Shown: one piece after another, positions 40,556 to 50,179 of the stretch
Layout: each line of letters opens with the position of its first letter
Numbering within the stretch: position 1 is the first letter of the stretch
Assembly (NCBI GenBank): GCA_035772405.1
Contig: JAYKKM010000043.1
Coordinates: 2,150,001-2,214,000, forward strand
Reading direction: 5' to 3'
DNA length: 64,000 nucleotides
Source: Chrysogorgia sp. JL179-B06
Taxonomy: Eukaryota; Cnidaria; Anthozoa; Scleralcyonacea; Chrysogorgiidae
Program-made: the position numbers and the translations under genes
The notes under the pieces: model-generated
Told to the model about the DNA's origin: nothing
Databases searched by the model: none
The model's input: the letters and a program-made list of their open reading frames with translations, nothing else

Positions 40556-43500
40556 TTATGAGACTAATCTTAACTTTCCTAATGCCAAATTCTCTGATAC
40601 ACATAATGTATATATACATTCTGGTTCAGTAAAATAAACAATATTAACACTGTCCTCCTCAACATGTCCCTCTTGGACTTGAGCACAATACCAACCACTT
40701 TTCCAACCGCTGTCACCAAGTTCATCTTTGCCCCATTTAACCTTTACCTTTCTACCAACACAGAAATACTCCTCATACACATCATCATTTCTTGGCAACT
40801 CATCGTCTAAATATGCACTGTGCTTATTTAGCTCTTTATCTTTCTTAATTCTCATATCTCTTAGGATGCTAACATACTGTTTTAGTTGCTTGAAAACATC
40901 CTGGAGAGTTTGGAATGTGGTGCCTGTTGGAACATCAAGGCAACTGCTACACTTCATTTTAGAGTAAGTTCTTTTTCTCGTCAGATACTGTGGATGAAGT
41001 ATGACTTGCTTTTTTTCATTATGGATAATGTTCTCTGCCAAAGATATTGTTTTTAGTATTTCAACTTCTTCTCCTTTGAAACATAAGTAATATCTGCTCT
41101 GGCGAACAAGGAGTAGGCGTAGAACCATTTCTTCTTTTGTGCCACAAGTCTGAATACCGTGATAATTTAAAATATAGCGCAAATGAGCCACAGCATATTT
41201 TCGTAGTTCAGTTGCGGTGTTTGCGACCTTGCTCAAGTCTCCATCGTAGTCGGGAGTATAATCATCTGGGATGTGTTTATTGAGTTTTTGTGCGAGTTGC
41301 TCAACCAGATGGTGTTTTTTCCCCTTTGATGACAGACCTTCTTTCTTGGTTAACGACCGTAACTCCTCTACCTTTTTCGCGTACAAAGGGTGGTGCCTCC
41401 ACTTTTCTCGAATCATATCCTGCTGAAGATCCTCGCGCATGGTATTTTGCCTTTCTATAAAATATTCCCTTGTTTTCGATTCCGGTAGCCAGGCAATAGT
41501 GGAGAAATGCTTATACATGTCATCCAGTGGACAAGGATTCAACATGAATAATAAATCAAGTAATCGTTGAGGTCTGAATAGTCCTGGCGTTTCTGTCCAA
41601 CTTCCATTTACCGATTCCACTCGCTCATAAGGGAGGTAATGCAATTCGCCTTCTGTTTCTACCCAGCGCATATAATCTGGAATAGGCTGCAATTCTTCTC
41701 TCTTCAATTCCCTTTCCTGCCATTCCTCATCGGTTCTGTACACTGCTGTAATGTACTTGTCTCTCCATGCAGTTCTGACAGTGATTCTTGGTAGAGAATT
41801 GTTCAAAGTTTGATAGTCTTCCAGATACTTTCCTTTGAAATTTTCTTTAACATTCCATACTGCCACCAAGTCGTCGAGAATAGTCGAATCTTCTGCTAGA
41901 GTGTACGTCCATTCGCATGCTTCCTTCATCTGTTCAGTATATTTAAGGAAAGTCTTTAAATGTTGCTCATCATTAAAAAGGTAGGACGATTTCTTGACAC
42001 CTCGGAACACGTTTAATGACTGACCATCAAAGCGCCCTTGACGCAAACAATTTATGACATTCTCACTCATCTTCTCCATATTTTCCTCGTGTTTTAGCGA
42101 CCCAGGTAAAATATTGACATCGTCATGAATTGCATTGGATGAGAATGGACCATGACGAGCAAGTAACTGATCTTCTGCGGCATGAACGCGTTCCACGAAA
42201 TTGCGCTTACTATGATACTCGGCAAATGAAACTTGGATAACCTTGTCGAGGTTTAATAACTTTAGCAACCGCACCATTAACATTTGAACCAAATGGCTCG
42301 ACGGATCCTCAGCTGGACCATTGTCTACGATAAAAATGAATTCTCCTTTTAAGTGTCCAGTTCTTGAATTTCTGAAAAACCCGTCAAGTGATGGTTTTGT
42401 TAATAAAAACAAAATTTCGTGGAAAAGCTGGAATGTCGTCTCAGGTTCTAATAAAGATGGGTTGATGAGTGTCACCGATGTACCTGTTCTAGTTACATGC
42501 AATACTGTATCCGAAATGGGCGACAATAGTTCCAGTTCGTTTATAGTTGGATTACGTTTAATCGTATTTTCTTGGTGGGTGATGTCTGTTCTAAGAAACA
42601 AATGTGTCATTGGTGTAACGGCATTGTTACGACTTTGGTCCCAGTCGTGGTCGGGATATTCAACGTCTGTCCACAATTTTCTCGGCTTTTGAACTGGTGT
42701 TATATCTCCGCATACAATTTTCTTTGCATCTTTGGAATCTACAAACACGCTTTCCCGAAATTGATTTGCATAATCGCATAAGTAGTTTACATTTGCCGAA
42801 CTATAATGTAAATTCACCACAAGCTTGTCAACCTTTGTATGCGAAGGACGGTGAAGGGACACTTGGGCATTAACATCCATCCCATGATGATGTCTTTTCG
42901 CCACAGCAGAATTTTTTTTATACGTCATCGTGTAGTTATAACACGATGACAAAGAAATGTTAAAAGATGGAGGGGAGAGAGTGTTGATAATTTCGTGTGC
43001 TTGCCTCATGAACGTGTTATTGTCTTTACTTCTAAATCGAATTTCATTTTTAAGCTTAGGGTGAGATTCCAAGCCCTCGCCAGCTCGTTCAGTTACGTCT
43101 TGGTTATCAAAAATATACTCTAGCGTTTTGGCAAGGTCTGGCCACTGTTCACATTTTAGCATTCTTCCTCTTGAATCGTACTTTATTTTCATTTCTTTTT
43201 CCTTCCTTTTTTGAATTGTTCGTCGAGTTAAAAGTCGTTGTTGTTCATTTGTCAGAGCATTGCTAACCATTAACGATGTCTTTTCAATGTCGCAGAATTT
43301 GTCAACGTTTCCACAAAGCTCATCCTTGCAGTTCGTAATGGCCGTTCTATACTGGATTCCCTGCAGTTTTGCTGTAAATTTTGCGCTTGTTGCCTTTGCA
43401 AAAATGCCTTTCATAATATCTTGGTCTCGTTTCGTATCCATGAAACGCAGGGAATCTTGGAAAACATCTTTTAGCTTTTCCTCCAGTTGTTTGTTGACAA

Positions 43501-44587
43501 TGTTTGTTTCCGGGATCATATCATTCAGGCGTGCAATGAGCTGTTCAATATTTTTATTACGTTTCTCGACCAAGTACGCTTTTCCATGTATGTACACCTG
43601 CTGAATACTTAAATGACGAGAAAATCGAGAAAATAGACTGCTTGATGTTTTACGCTTTTTTGACTTTGACATTGATGGCAAATCACCAAGAAACTCGTGT
43701 TTTGCCTTTTCATAAGCTTCTCCAGCTTCCTGCGTCAAAACAATTGGTCCATAATCAACAAGGAACGTCCCTACTTCTATTAGAGCATAGAAGTCGGCAC
43801 GTTTATCGAAATTATTTTCTTTCTCGAATTTCTTTCTCAGCACCTCGACGTTGTCTTCAATCGTGGTGATGTCTTCGTCATCTTTTTGAACAGCAATTAC
43901 TTTCTTATTGTGAAACGTTTTCTTTGTAGCTCGACTCTGAGCTACACGTGATCTGTTTTTGCTGGTCAACCGTCCCCTTCTGATAAACCATGCTTTATTC
44001 AATAAAGGCATACTTCCTTTAAATACACACGATTCTTTATCTGTGCGAACATGTGGTTTTTCGTGACTATTCAATGATTTATCTGGAACACTGCTTTCGC
44101 TATCTGAAAAACTTTCTGCACAGCCTTGCTTGTCTAATTTTGCATCTTCGACAACAGAAGAAAGTTCCTCAGATGTAACTGGCATCATTTCTGCATTAAC
44201 CTTCCGATAAAATCCTTCTGATAGAAGTGGCATTGTTAGAATGGGCCATGTTTTATTGTTATTGTAATCCGGTACCTTGCGCTTTTTCGATTGGGTATTT
44301 TGTTCGAGATTTTGTTGACTTTCTTCATTCTGTGTTCGTTTAGTCGAATTTTCGTGACTATTCGATATTTTAACTGGGGCATTACTTTCGCTATCTGAAA
44401 AACTTTCTGCACAGCCTAATTGCTTGTCTAATTTTGCATCTTCGACAACAGAAAAAAGTTCCTCAGCTGTAACTGGCATCATTTCTGCATTGACCTTCCG
44501 ATAAAATCCTTCCGATAGAAGTGGCATTGTTAGAATGGCTTTTTTTTGCGAAGTTTTCTCGTCTCTCTCGTCTCTTTTTCTAACCAA
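40556..44587 (-). CDS. DDE-like transposase with SAP motifs and Tudor-like C-terminus (main part of frame-broken gene)
   Basis: The open frame has 1343 codons and no ATG at its 5' end (first codon TTG). It continues from the OTU frame upstream through a one-base shift at an A8 tract (44540-44547). The N-terminus holds two copies of an MPLLSEGFYRKVNAEMM module; a third is in the upstream frame. A candidate DDE triad is D in VDSKDAK (about residue 617), D in FIVDNGPAEDP (about 755) and E in NFVERVHAAE (about 799). SAP-like helices (KVEELRSLTKKEGLS...GKKHHLVEQL) lie near 1074-1100, with a second such unit near 1134-1160. A beta-rich C-terminus with GWYCAQV and DSVNIVYF (about 1270-1340) looks Tudor-like. 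The transposase superfamily is not assigned. Confidence 0.78.
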   Translation of the reverse strand: MVRKRDERDEKTSQKKAILTMPLLSEGFYRKVNAEMMPVTAEELFSVVEDAKLDKQLGCAESFSDSESNAPVKISNSHENSTKRTQNEESQQNLEQNTQSKKRKVPDYNNNKTWPILTMPLLSEGFYRKVNAEMMPVTSEELSSVVEDAKLDKQGCAESFSDSESSVPDKSLNSHEKPHVRTDKESCVFKGSMPLLNKAWFIRRGRLTSKNRSRVAQSRATKKTFHNKKVIAVQKDDEDITTIEDNVEVLRKKFEKENNFDKRADFYALIEVGTFLVDYGPIVLTQEAGEAYEKAKHEFLGDLPSMSKSKKRKTSSSLFSRFSRHLSIQQVYIHGKAYLVEKRNKNIEQLIARLNDMIPETNIVNKQLEEKLKDVFQDSLRFMDTKRDQDIMKGIFAKATSAKFTAKLQGIQYRTAITNCKDELCGNVDKFCDIEKTSLMVSNALTNEQQRLLTRRTIQKRKEKEMKIKYDSRGRMLKCEQWPDLAKTLEYIFDNQDVTERAGEGLESHPKLKNEIRFRSKDNNTFMRQAHEIINTLSPPSFNISLSSCYNYTMTYKKNSAVAKRHHHGMDVNAQVSLHRPSHTKVDKLVVNLHYSSANVNYLCDYANQFRESVFVDSKDAKKIVCGDITPVQKPRKLWTDVEYPDHDWDQSRNNAVTPMTHLFLRTDITHQENTIKRNPTINELELLSPISDTVLHVTRTGTSVTLINPSLLEPETTFQLFHEILFLLTKPSLDGFFRNSRTGHLKGEFIFIVDNGPAEDPSSHLVQMLMVRLLKLLNLDKVIQVSFAEYHSKRNFVERVHAAEDQLLARHGPFSSNAIHDDVNILPGSLKHEENMEKMSENVINCLRQGRFDGQSLNVFRGVKKSSYLFNDEQHLKTFLKYTEQMKEACEWTYTLAEDSTILDDLVAVWNVKENFKGKYLEDYQTLNNSLPRITVRTAWRDKYITAVYRTDEEWQERELKREELQPIPDYMRWVETEGELHYLPYERVESVNGSWTETPGLFRPQRLLDLLFMLNPCPLDDMYKHFSTIAWLPESKTREYFIERQNTMREDLQQDMIREKWRHHPLYAKKVEELRSLTKKEGLSSKGKKHHLVEQLAQKLNKHIPDDYTPDYDGDLSKVANTATELRKYAVAHLRYILNYHGIQTCGTKEEMVLRLLLVRQSRYYLCFKGEEVEILKTISLAENIIHNEKKQVILHPQYLTRKRTYSKMKCSSCLDVPTGTTFQTLQDVFKQLKQYVSILRDMRIKKDKELNKHSAYLDDELPRNDDVYEEYFCVGRKVKVKWGKDELGDSGWKSGWYCAQVQEGHVEEDSVNIVYFTEPECIYTLCVSENLALGKLRLVS

Positions 44588-45666
44588 TTCTGAGTCAGAA
44601 TTGGTGAGTAAGAATCAGTAACTGGCATCATTTCTGCATTAACCTTCTGATAAAATCCTTCTGATAGAAGTGGCATTGTTAGAATGGGCCATGTTTTATT
44701 GTTAGTGTAATCCGGTACCTTGCGCTTTTTCGATTGGGTATTTTGTTGACTTTCTTCATTCTGTGTTCGTTTGGTCGAATTGAATGGATCATACACAGCA
44801 GCGAACGGATATCGGTTATGCCCGTGATTGTTACTGGCTTTGTTCCGCTTTCGTTTATTTCTCACTACCGTCCAGCCAGAATCTTCTGTGCTGTCTTGAG
44901 CAGTCGTGTTTGTCCTCAGGATTGGGACAAAATGATTGACATTGAAATATTTTGAACGATCAGGCCAGCCTGAGGTACTTGACCACATCATTACCAGGGT
45001 GGGACGAATTTTATCTGCGGAAGATTCTCTCGGCAAGTAGATACCATTTAAGAGGGTAAGCATTTTATGTTTTGTGCATGGATAAATCATGTGAATTTCA
45101 CATCTGATGACAGACGCTAGACCCATGATTTGCAGCAAACCAGAGAAGGAGCCGTTTTGCGTTGTTATTTTAATCTCTTCTTGAATAGCGGCATCGAAAC
45201 CACATGCTTCAAATATTTTCGAAGAGGCGGAACCAAAGATAACTGCATAGTAGATTGAAGAAACGTTCCAAAGATTTCCGTTTGCCATTTTCAAACCACT
45301 TCGCGTGACATTAGGGTGACTTTTGTAGAAGTCTACATGAGTTGCAAGTTCAATGGCGGTGCGTATACGAAGATCGGAACTCAGCCTTTCAGAGCCACAT
45401 ATGGCAAGACTTGCAGCGTTAAATAAACAATTACCATCTCCTTTGGTCAGGATAGGCTTGACGTTGTCTTGTACATAGCAATCAGGGATCAAATTATCTG
45501 CTACTCTATCAACTTGCCTTGGAGAAAACATCAGACCTCCCATTTTGTCTACATTCAACGGCGGGTAAACTGACTTCAATCTGGTAGCCAGGCTACATAA
45601 ATCAGCAAATTTTTTCATCGATGACAAGTGGTGGAGATCACCTAAAGCTCTCGAGGAAAATGCCAT
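44530..45666 (-). CDS. OTU cysteine protease domain (N-terminal part of the transposase gene)
   Basis: Starting at the ATG of MAFSSRALG, the frame encodes ~378 residues. The OTU core has DGNCLFNAAS with the catalytic Asp/Cys at about residues 77-80 and a late NVNHFVPIL strand with the catalytic His near 245. OTU enzymes cleave ubiquitin or ubiquitin-like chains. After a Lys/Arg-rich linker (KRKRNKAS, KKRKVP, possible nuclear localisation signals) comes the first MPLLSEGFY module, and the frame then ends at the A8 tract. The downstream frame carries on with the same module, so one base change separates two halves of a single ~1700-residue protein. Confidence 0.8.
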   Translation of the reverse strand: MAFSSRALGDLHHLSSMKKFADLCSLATRLKSVYPPLNVDKMGGLMFSPRQVDRVADNLIPDCYVQDNVKPILTKGDGNCLFNAASLAICGSERLSSDLRIRTAIELATHVDFYKSHPNVTRSGLKMANGNLWNVSSIYYAVIFGSASSKIFEACGFDAAIQEEIKITTQNGSFSGLLQIMGLASVIRCEIHMIYPCTKHKMLTLLNGIYLPRESSADKIRPTLVMMWSSTSGWPDRSKYFNVNHFVPILRTNTTAQDSTEDSGWTVVRNKRKRNKASNNHGHNRYPFAAVYDPFNSTKRTQNEESQQNTQSKKRKVPDYTNNKTWPILTMPLLSEGFYQKVNAEMMPVTDSYSPILTQNWLEKETRETRKLRKKKPF

Positions 45667-45831
45667 ATTCAAGAATAAAAAAACTGATGTAATGTGTTAT
45701 AATTTATACGAAATCCTTCTCAAACGGTTTAGGGCACACCACGAAAATTAACCGGAAACAACGGCATATACACGTTGTATACTAACTTATAACCGCTGAG
45801 ATTTACGTTTCAGATCGTGCATGTACTCGTA

Positions 45832-46619
45832 TATCAGTCAAATCCAACCATGCCCATCCCCCCCCCGGGACACCGCCGGGCATTTGATACGTTGACCAAT
45901 CCCGGGGGTGGGGAATTTGAACCCAAATCTTTGCTCGGGGGTCGGGCATTAGATAATACGGTAATATGAGCCTCGTTCCCTTTGGACAGTATCAAAAGGC
46001 AGTGGGGCAGGTGCAGTTGATTTTCCACTCCCCCCATAGCATTGCTACACATACAAAACGTGTTGTTGTTCGAGTGTGATTCGATCATGGAGGAGTTTAA
46101 GTGGCTCGATTTAACCGTCGGACATTGTCCGACGAGAAAATACAAATGTCCGATCAATGTTACGACTTGTCGGACATTTTGTCCGACGGATTTTTTTGTC
46201 AATTAAAAACAGGATTTGTTTTGTTGTTTGTTCATGGCTTTTTGGTACTTGATTAAAATTTCAATTACAATAAATTCAATTTCTTTTAATTCAAAGCTTC
46301 ATCCATGACTCAGACTGCTCTTGTTTTCGAAAACATGTACGATGTCGTTTATGGCCGCGCGGGGGGCAAATTTAGCAGAATGACATACCTAGAAGGTAAA
46401 GGGTTAATACCTGCCTTGTAAATAGTATTTATATATAATAATTTGATATTTGAAAACACTGAATATTACTGTTATTGCTTTCATGTTTCACCCAGGGCCG
46501 GGGATTTGCCACAGATTTTTCGCCCACCACTGTGGGGAATTAGCAGCATTTTGGAAAAAAATGTCAAATGCCCGGGGGTTGGCCCGGGGGGGGATGGGCA
46601 TGCTTGGATTTGACTGATA
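45832..46619. repeat. MITE with CAGTCAAATCC ends
   Basis: TATCAGTCAAATCC and its inverse GGATTTGACTGATA bound 788 bp, with inner arms ATGCCCATCCCCCC / GGGGGGATGGGCAT. It sits ~170 bp upstream of the OTU-transposase start, so it may have displaced the promoter. The open frame at 45834-46202 is repeat-derived. Confidence 0.85.
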
Positions 46620-48159
46620 CATAAGCTGCAGTACTTTAATCATGCAATAATATTTTTCCGAAATATATGTCTGCTAAAACAAAACAAGTATACAATAATG
46701 TTATTCCGATGGATTTCTTTTATTCTTTACCTTTTGAAATTGTCATATTACTGTGAGTTCGGTCGGAGTTTTGCGGAGTTCTAGCCGTGGGAAATTTACG
46801 GTACCGGAATAAAAAAATGTTTTTTAAACACGATGACGAGCCAGCCTGAGATTGTGCATTGTTTCCTATAATTTCTTGTTAATTTTCATCTTGTGTTCAC
46901 ATGACAAGCTTGGTTGGGGCACGGGCAAGCCGCCGGGCCCGCATATACCTGGACTAGCAAGCCAAAGCTACGTAAAGGCGACAAATTAAATTTTATTTTT
47001 CTATTTATTTTACAAGTTGTGTTTGTTCATGTGTTTGTTCATGTGTTGGTTATAAATTGAAAACGTGCTCGTAACAACCTTCGTGTCAAATAACTCCACG
47101 GGGCTCCACATTCGGACGTTTCCCTTTTAAAAATTACCCGTGGTGGCCTAGCAACACGGGCTAGCCCGGTTTCCATGGTTGCTCAAAAGGTGATTTACAT
47201 AAATTGAAGACACACGAAATAATGTTCAAAGTTTTCTGTTCAGACATGGCACAAATTTACCAAACAGAACTTACCAAAATACACAAACGATTAAATTTCA
47301 CAGCGTGGCGATAAAGCGTTCGGATAAAAGTCGACCAATTAATGTTCGTTGCCATGCGACCTTGCAATAAATATGACAACATCATTGCAATTTCCTCGCA
47401 GGTTGCTCAAAAGTCCCATGTCAAACGTCGAACTTCACATAATGTTATGTTCAACTTGATGTTAGAGCAATTAACCTTGAATAGAAATGGGACTTTTCAG
47501 CATTGCAAGGTCGCAGGGCAAAAAACATCCGGTTTGACTGTAATTTTCATCATATTTTAGGCCCGGCAACTATACCGGTTACTCGGTTAGGCCTTTTGTT
47601 CACACACACAAAACGGCTGTTCCGGCACAATTTTTGTGCCGGAACGGTCCTGTGACGATTCCGATATCGAACCGGTACATCATTATATCGGTAGCTTTTC
47701 GTGCCGTTTCACTGTAGTGTGAACAGCGTTGAAACTAGCCTAAGCGTCTGTGTTCGTGTTCTCATGGGTCACGTGGATTTTCCACAGATCCGGCTGTGGA
47801 AAGATTCCCGATTGGTCCTTTTAATCATTAATTTAACTGGGAAAATTTTTGACAGGTTTTAAGGCGGGGCCGCCTTCAATTGGACGAATATTATCACGGC
47901 GTAAAAAGATTGCCTGTATTACACAACACGGTATTAATCACTCTATCGAGATATCGTATCCAAAGTTATACAATAAAACAAAACTCAAAATTAACGTATT
48001 TACTATGTTTGACGTAAATATCAATGTCAAGATCGTAGCTGAAAGAAAAGTACAGTATCTAGACCAAAGGACAGCGGTTCATGTTCATCTAGTCACTTAA
48101 GTCTTCAATTTGCCAATCTGCGATAACTGATTGAGTAAGTTTGTTGATTTCACGCTCAG
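46620..48159. other. Non-coding stretch between transposase and ubiquitin-like genes
   Basis: No supported gene. It contains a diverged repeat with GCCCGGCAACTATACCGGTT and GTGTGAACAGCG phrases (about 47560-47760), which recurs near 50380-50520 (GTGCCGGGCATAGTGTGAACGG). A CTAGCAACACGGGCTAGCCCGG hairpin-like segment lies near 47145. Confidence 0.5.
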
Positions 48160-49093
48160 TTAATTCGGCGGGAGCTTCGGTTTGCGTCGTATGAACTGTG
48201 CTGGCCTGCGGCAAATCCGAACAGTCAATGTTTTTTTTTGCATGGACAATAGACTGTTCCAGGCTGGATTGACAGGATTTAAGTTCAGTATAAATATTTT
48301 ATCTAAATTATCTTCCTCCTGCGCTATTTGTTCTTCCGTCAAAGCACGATTGGTATTTGAATGTTTAAGTTGACTATGAAGCCTTTCGATTTTCTTGTAT
48401 ACGTTTTGTCGCTGCAAGTCGACTAATAACAGTTTATCTAAGACTTGGTGAAGTTTCTTCTCCTTTTCGCTGGTTTTGTCAGACCTGTCAAAATTCGTTT
48501 CTTTGCCATTCATAATTTTTACTACCTGATCTACATCTAGTTTTAGCAGTTCCGTTTTACGCAATGTCCACTCGGTGTCAATCAACCCATTCAAGGCTTG
48601 TAAGCTCCATTCTTTATATATTGGATGGAGAGAAATATTATGAGCCAAATTATTCCAAAAGATTCTTCTATCTTTTTCTAATGTGGAGATATTCGGATCT
48701 TCTGTTTCATTCTTACCAAAAATTTTCAAACCGTGCTTTGTTTGAATTGTTTCCTCGACCGCTTCAACCAACGGAGTTTTTAAAAATTGGGCTCGGTCGG
48801 TTTTATTATCCTGTGAAGGATGTCGTCGTCCAGACGTATCTTGCTCTTTAAATATAATAGATAATTCCAACACCTTGGGTCACATGGTTAGCACATCGAG
48901 ACACATTTAAAAATGACTCTTGTTTAAACGACACAGGAGTGTTCTTCCACGTGAACTGATATTTAGTAGGAAGTGACCCGAGACTATTTGATGCGTGTAT
49001 ACGGATGTTTGATAGGACTGTAGTTTCATCAATTTTTTCCAAAAGTCCATAGTTTTTCCCATTTCCGTCAACAAAAGTTATTCCAACAGACAT
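48160..49093 (-). CDS. Ubiquitin-like N-terminus plus coiled-coil protein (frame-broken)
   Basis: The ATG at 49093 (MSVGITFVDGNG) opens a ~80-residue beta-grasp, ubiquitin-like domain. It stops at 48848 while an overlapping frame (48873 to 48160) carries on with ~235 residues. That part contains an FWNNLAHNI segment, a DTEWTLRKTELL segment and a long coiled coil. The layout equals that of the divergent neighbour at 49241-50179, so the two frames are likely one gene with a small frame change between 48848 and 48873. It has no ATG-initiated second frame. The function is unknown; a ubiquitin-fold scaffold or substrate for the OTU domain of the same transposon is an attractive inference. Confidence 0.62.
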
Positions 49094-49240
49094 ATTCACC
49101 ACACAATTTCGCCGAGAACACACTTTTAGAAAACAACACAATCACGGCAAATCTCACGTTACTTTATATAGTAACACTTCAGCACGTGAGCAAGTTATGC
49201 ATGACGGCATGAGTAGTGTTCAGTTGTCTTCCAGTAAATC
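49094..49240. promoter_or_regulatory. Shared divergent promoter region
   Basis: 147 bp separate the two divergent ATGs of the ubiquitin-like genes. It contains TTTATATAG (about 49164-49172), a TATA-like box that could serve either direction. Confidence 0.4.
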
Positions 49241-50179
49241 ATGGATGTGCAGTTGCTTGACGTTAAGACGAATAAACCTTTGGCAATTCTGTTAGATGTA
49301 CAACCGGATACGTTTTTGAGCGAAGTGCGAAACGTAATCTCAAATCAGGTCTCCGATATTATTCCTTCAAGTGAATACCGATTTCAGCATCGCGGCATAG
49401 ATCTGTCCAGAGCTCAAGAAACCTCAGTGACTCTTCAGAACATCGCGTTAACGAGTGACGACCCAACTATTAGAGTACTTCGACTTTCCTTTTCGATATT
49501 TCCAAGTGACGCAGCTGAGCAAGAAGATGTAAGTTACGTGGAAAGTTATACAGTGTATTCCAGGATGAAACCTACGACTACGTGTTCTGCGGCTGAGATG
49601 AAACCAAAATCAAATATCCTAGAGCTTCGGTCTTTATCTAATGCAGAGTTGAGAAGTCTAAAAGTGTTTAGCGATGCTGACATAGAAAAGGGAAGAGGAA
49701 AGGAGAAGGAATATCGGAGATTTTGGAACAAACGAGTTCACGAATTGGCGAAAAACAGGGGAATTCCAAATAAGGAAATTTACAAACAGATCAACGAGAG
49801 TTGGAAACTTCACCGCAGTAATCTTTTTGAAGCGGAAACACGGAAAATTCAGGAAAAGGCAAACGAAGTTGAAGTAACGCAGAGCATGCTGTCAGCGTTT
49901 GAGTCAATGAAGCCTAAAATTATGAAGAAGGAAACTTTGCCGAATAATATTCAGCGTGTGCAACAAGCATCAGAAACCATCAAAAGCTTGAATCAAGAGG
50001 TGTTTTCACTATCTCAAAATTTAAAACGAGGTCCTGAAACGGTGGAAAGAAAAGAGATTCAAGAGAATTTAAAGAGGGCTAAAACGTCCTTAGATTTTTC
50101 CAGGAGCGAGCTACGGAAAGCACAAGACACGTTGAGAAAGAATTTAGGCTCCAGGAAATCTGAGTTTTCAAGTGCTTAG
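49241..50179 (+). CDS. Ubiquitin-like N-terminus plus coiled-coil protein (intact)
   Basis: This 312-residue protein has a ubiquitin-like beta-grasp fold at about residues 1-88 (MDVQLLDVKTNKPLAILLDV, then the ETSVTLQNI strand). Next come an acidic linker, a conserved YRRFWNKRVHELAK segment (about 163-177), an ESWKLHRSNL segment (about 187-196) and a Lys/Glu-rich coiled coil to the end. The same segment order occurs in the neighbour at 48160-49093, so they are diverged paralogues arranged head to head. It is the only intact ubiquitin-like gene here. There is no C-terminal Gly-Gly at the domain end that would indicate conjugation; it behaves as an integral ubiquitin-like domain. Confidence 0.75.
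   Translation: MDVQLLDVKTNKPLAILLDVQPDTFLSEVRNVISNQVSDIIPSSEYRFQHRGIDLSRAQETSVTLQNIALTSDDPTIRVLRLSFSIFPSDAAEQEDVSYVESYTVYSRMKPTTTCSAAEMKPKSNILELRSLSNAELRSLKVFSDADIEKGRGKEKEYRRFWNKRVHELAKNRGIPNKEIYKQINESWKLHRSNLFEAETRKIQEKANEVEVTQSMLSAFESMKPKIMKKETLPNNIQRVQQASETIKSLNQEVFSLSQNLKRGPETVERKEIQENLKRAKTSLDFSRSELRKAQDTLRKNLGSRKSEFSSA

Noticed and set aside
45834..46202. 122-codon minus-strand frame
   Set aside because: It lies inside the CAGTCAAATCC MITE and is low-complexity Gly/Pro sequence.
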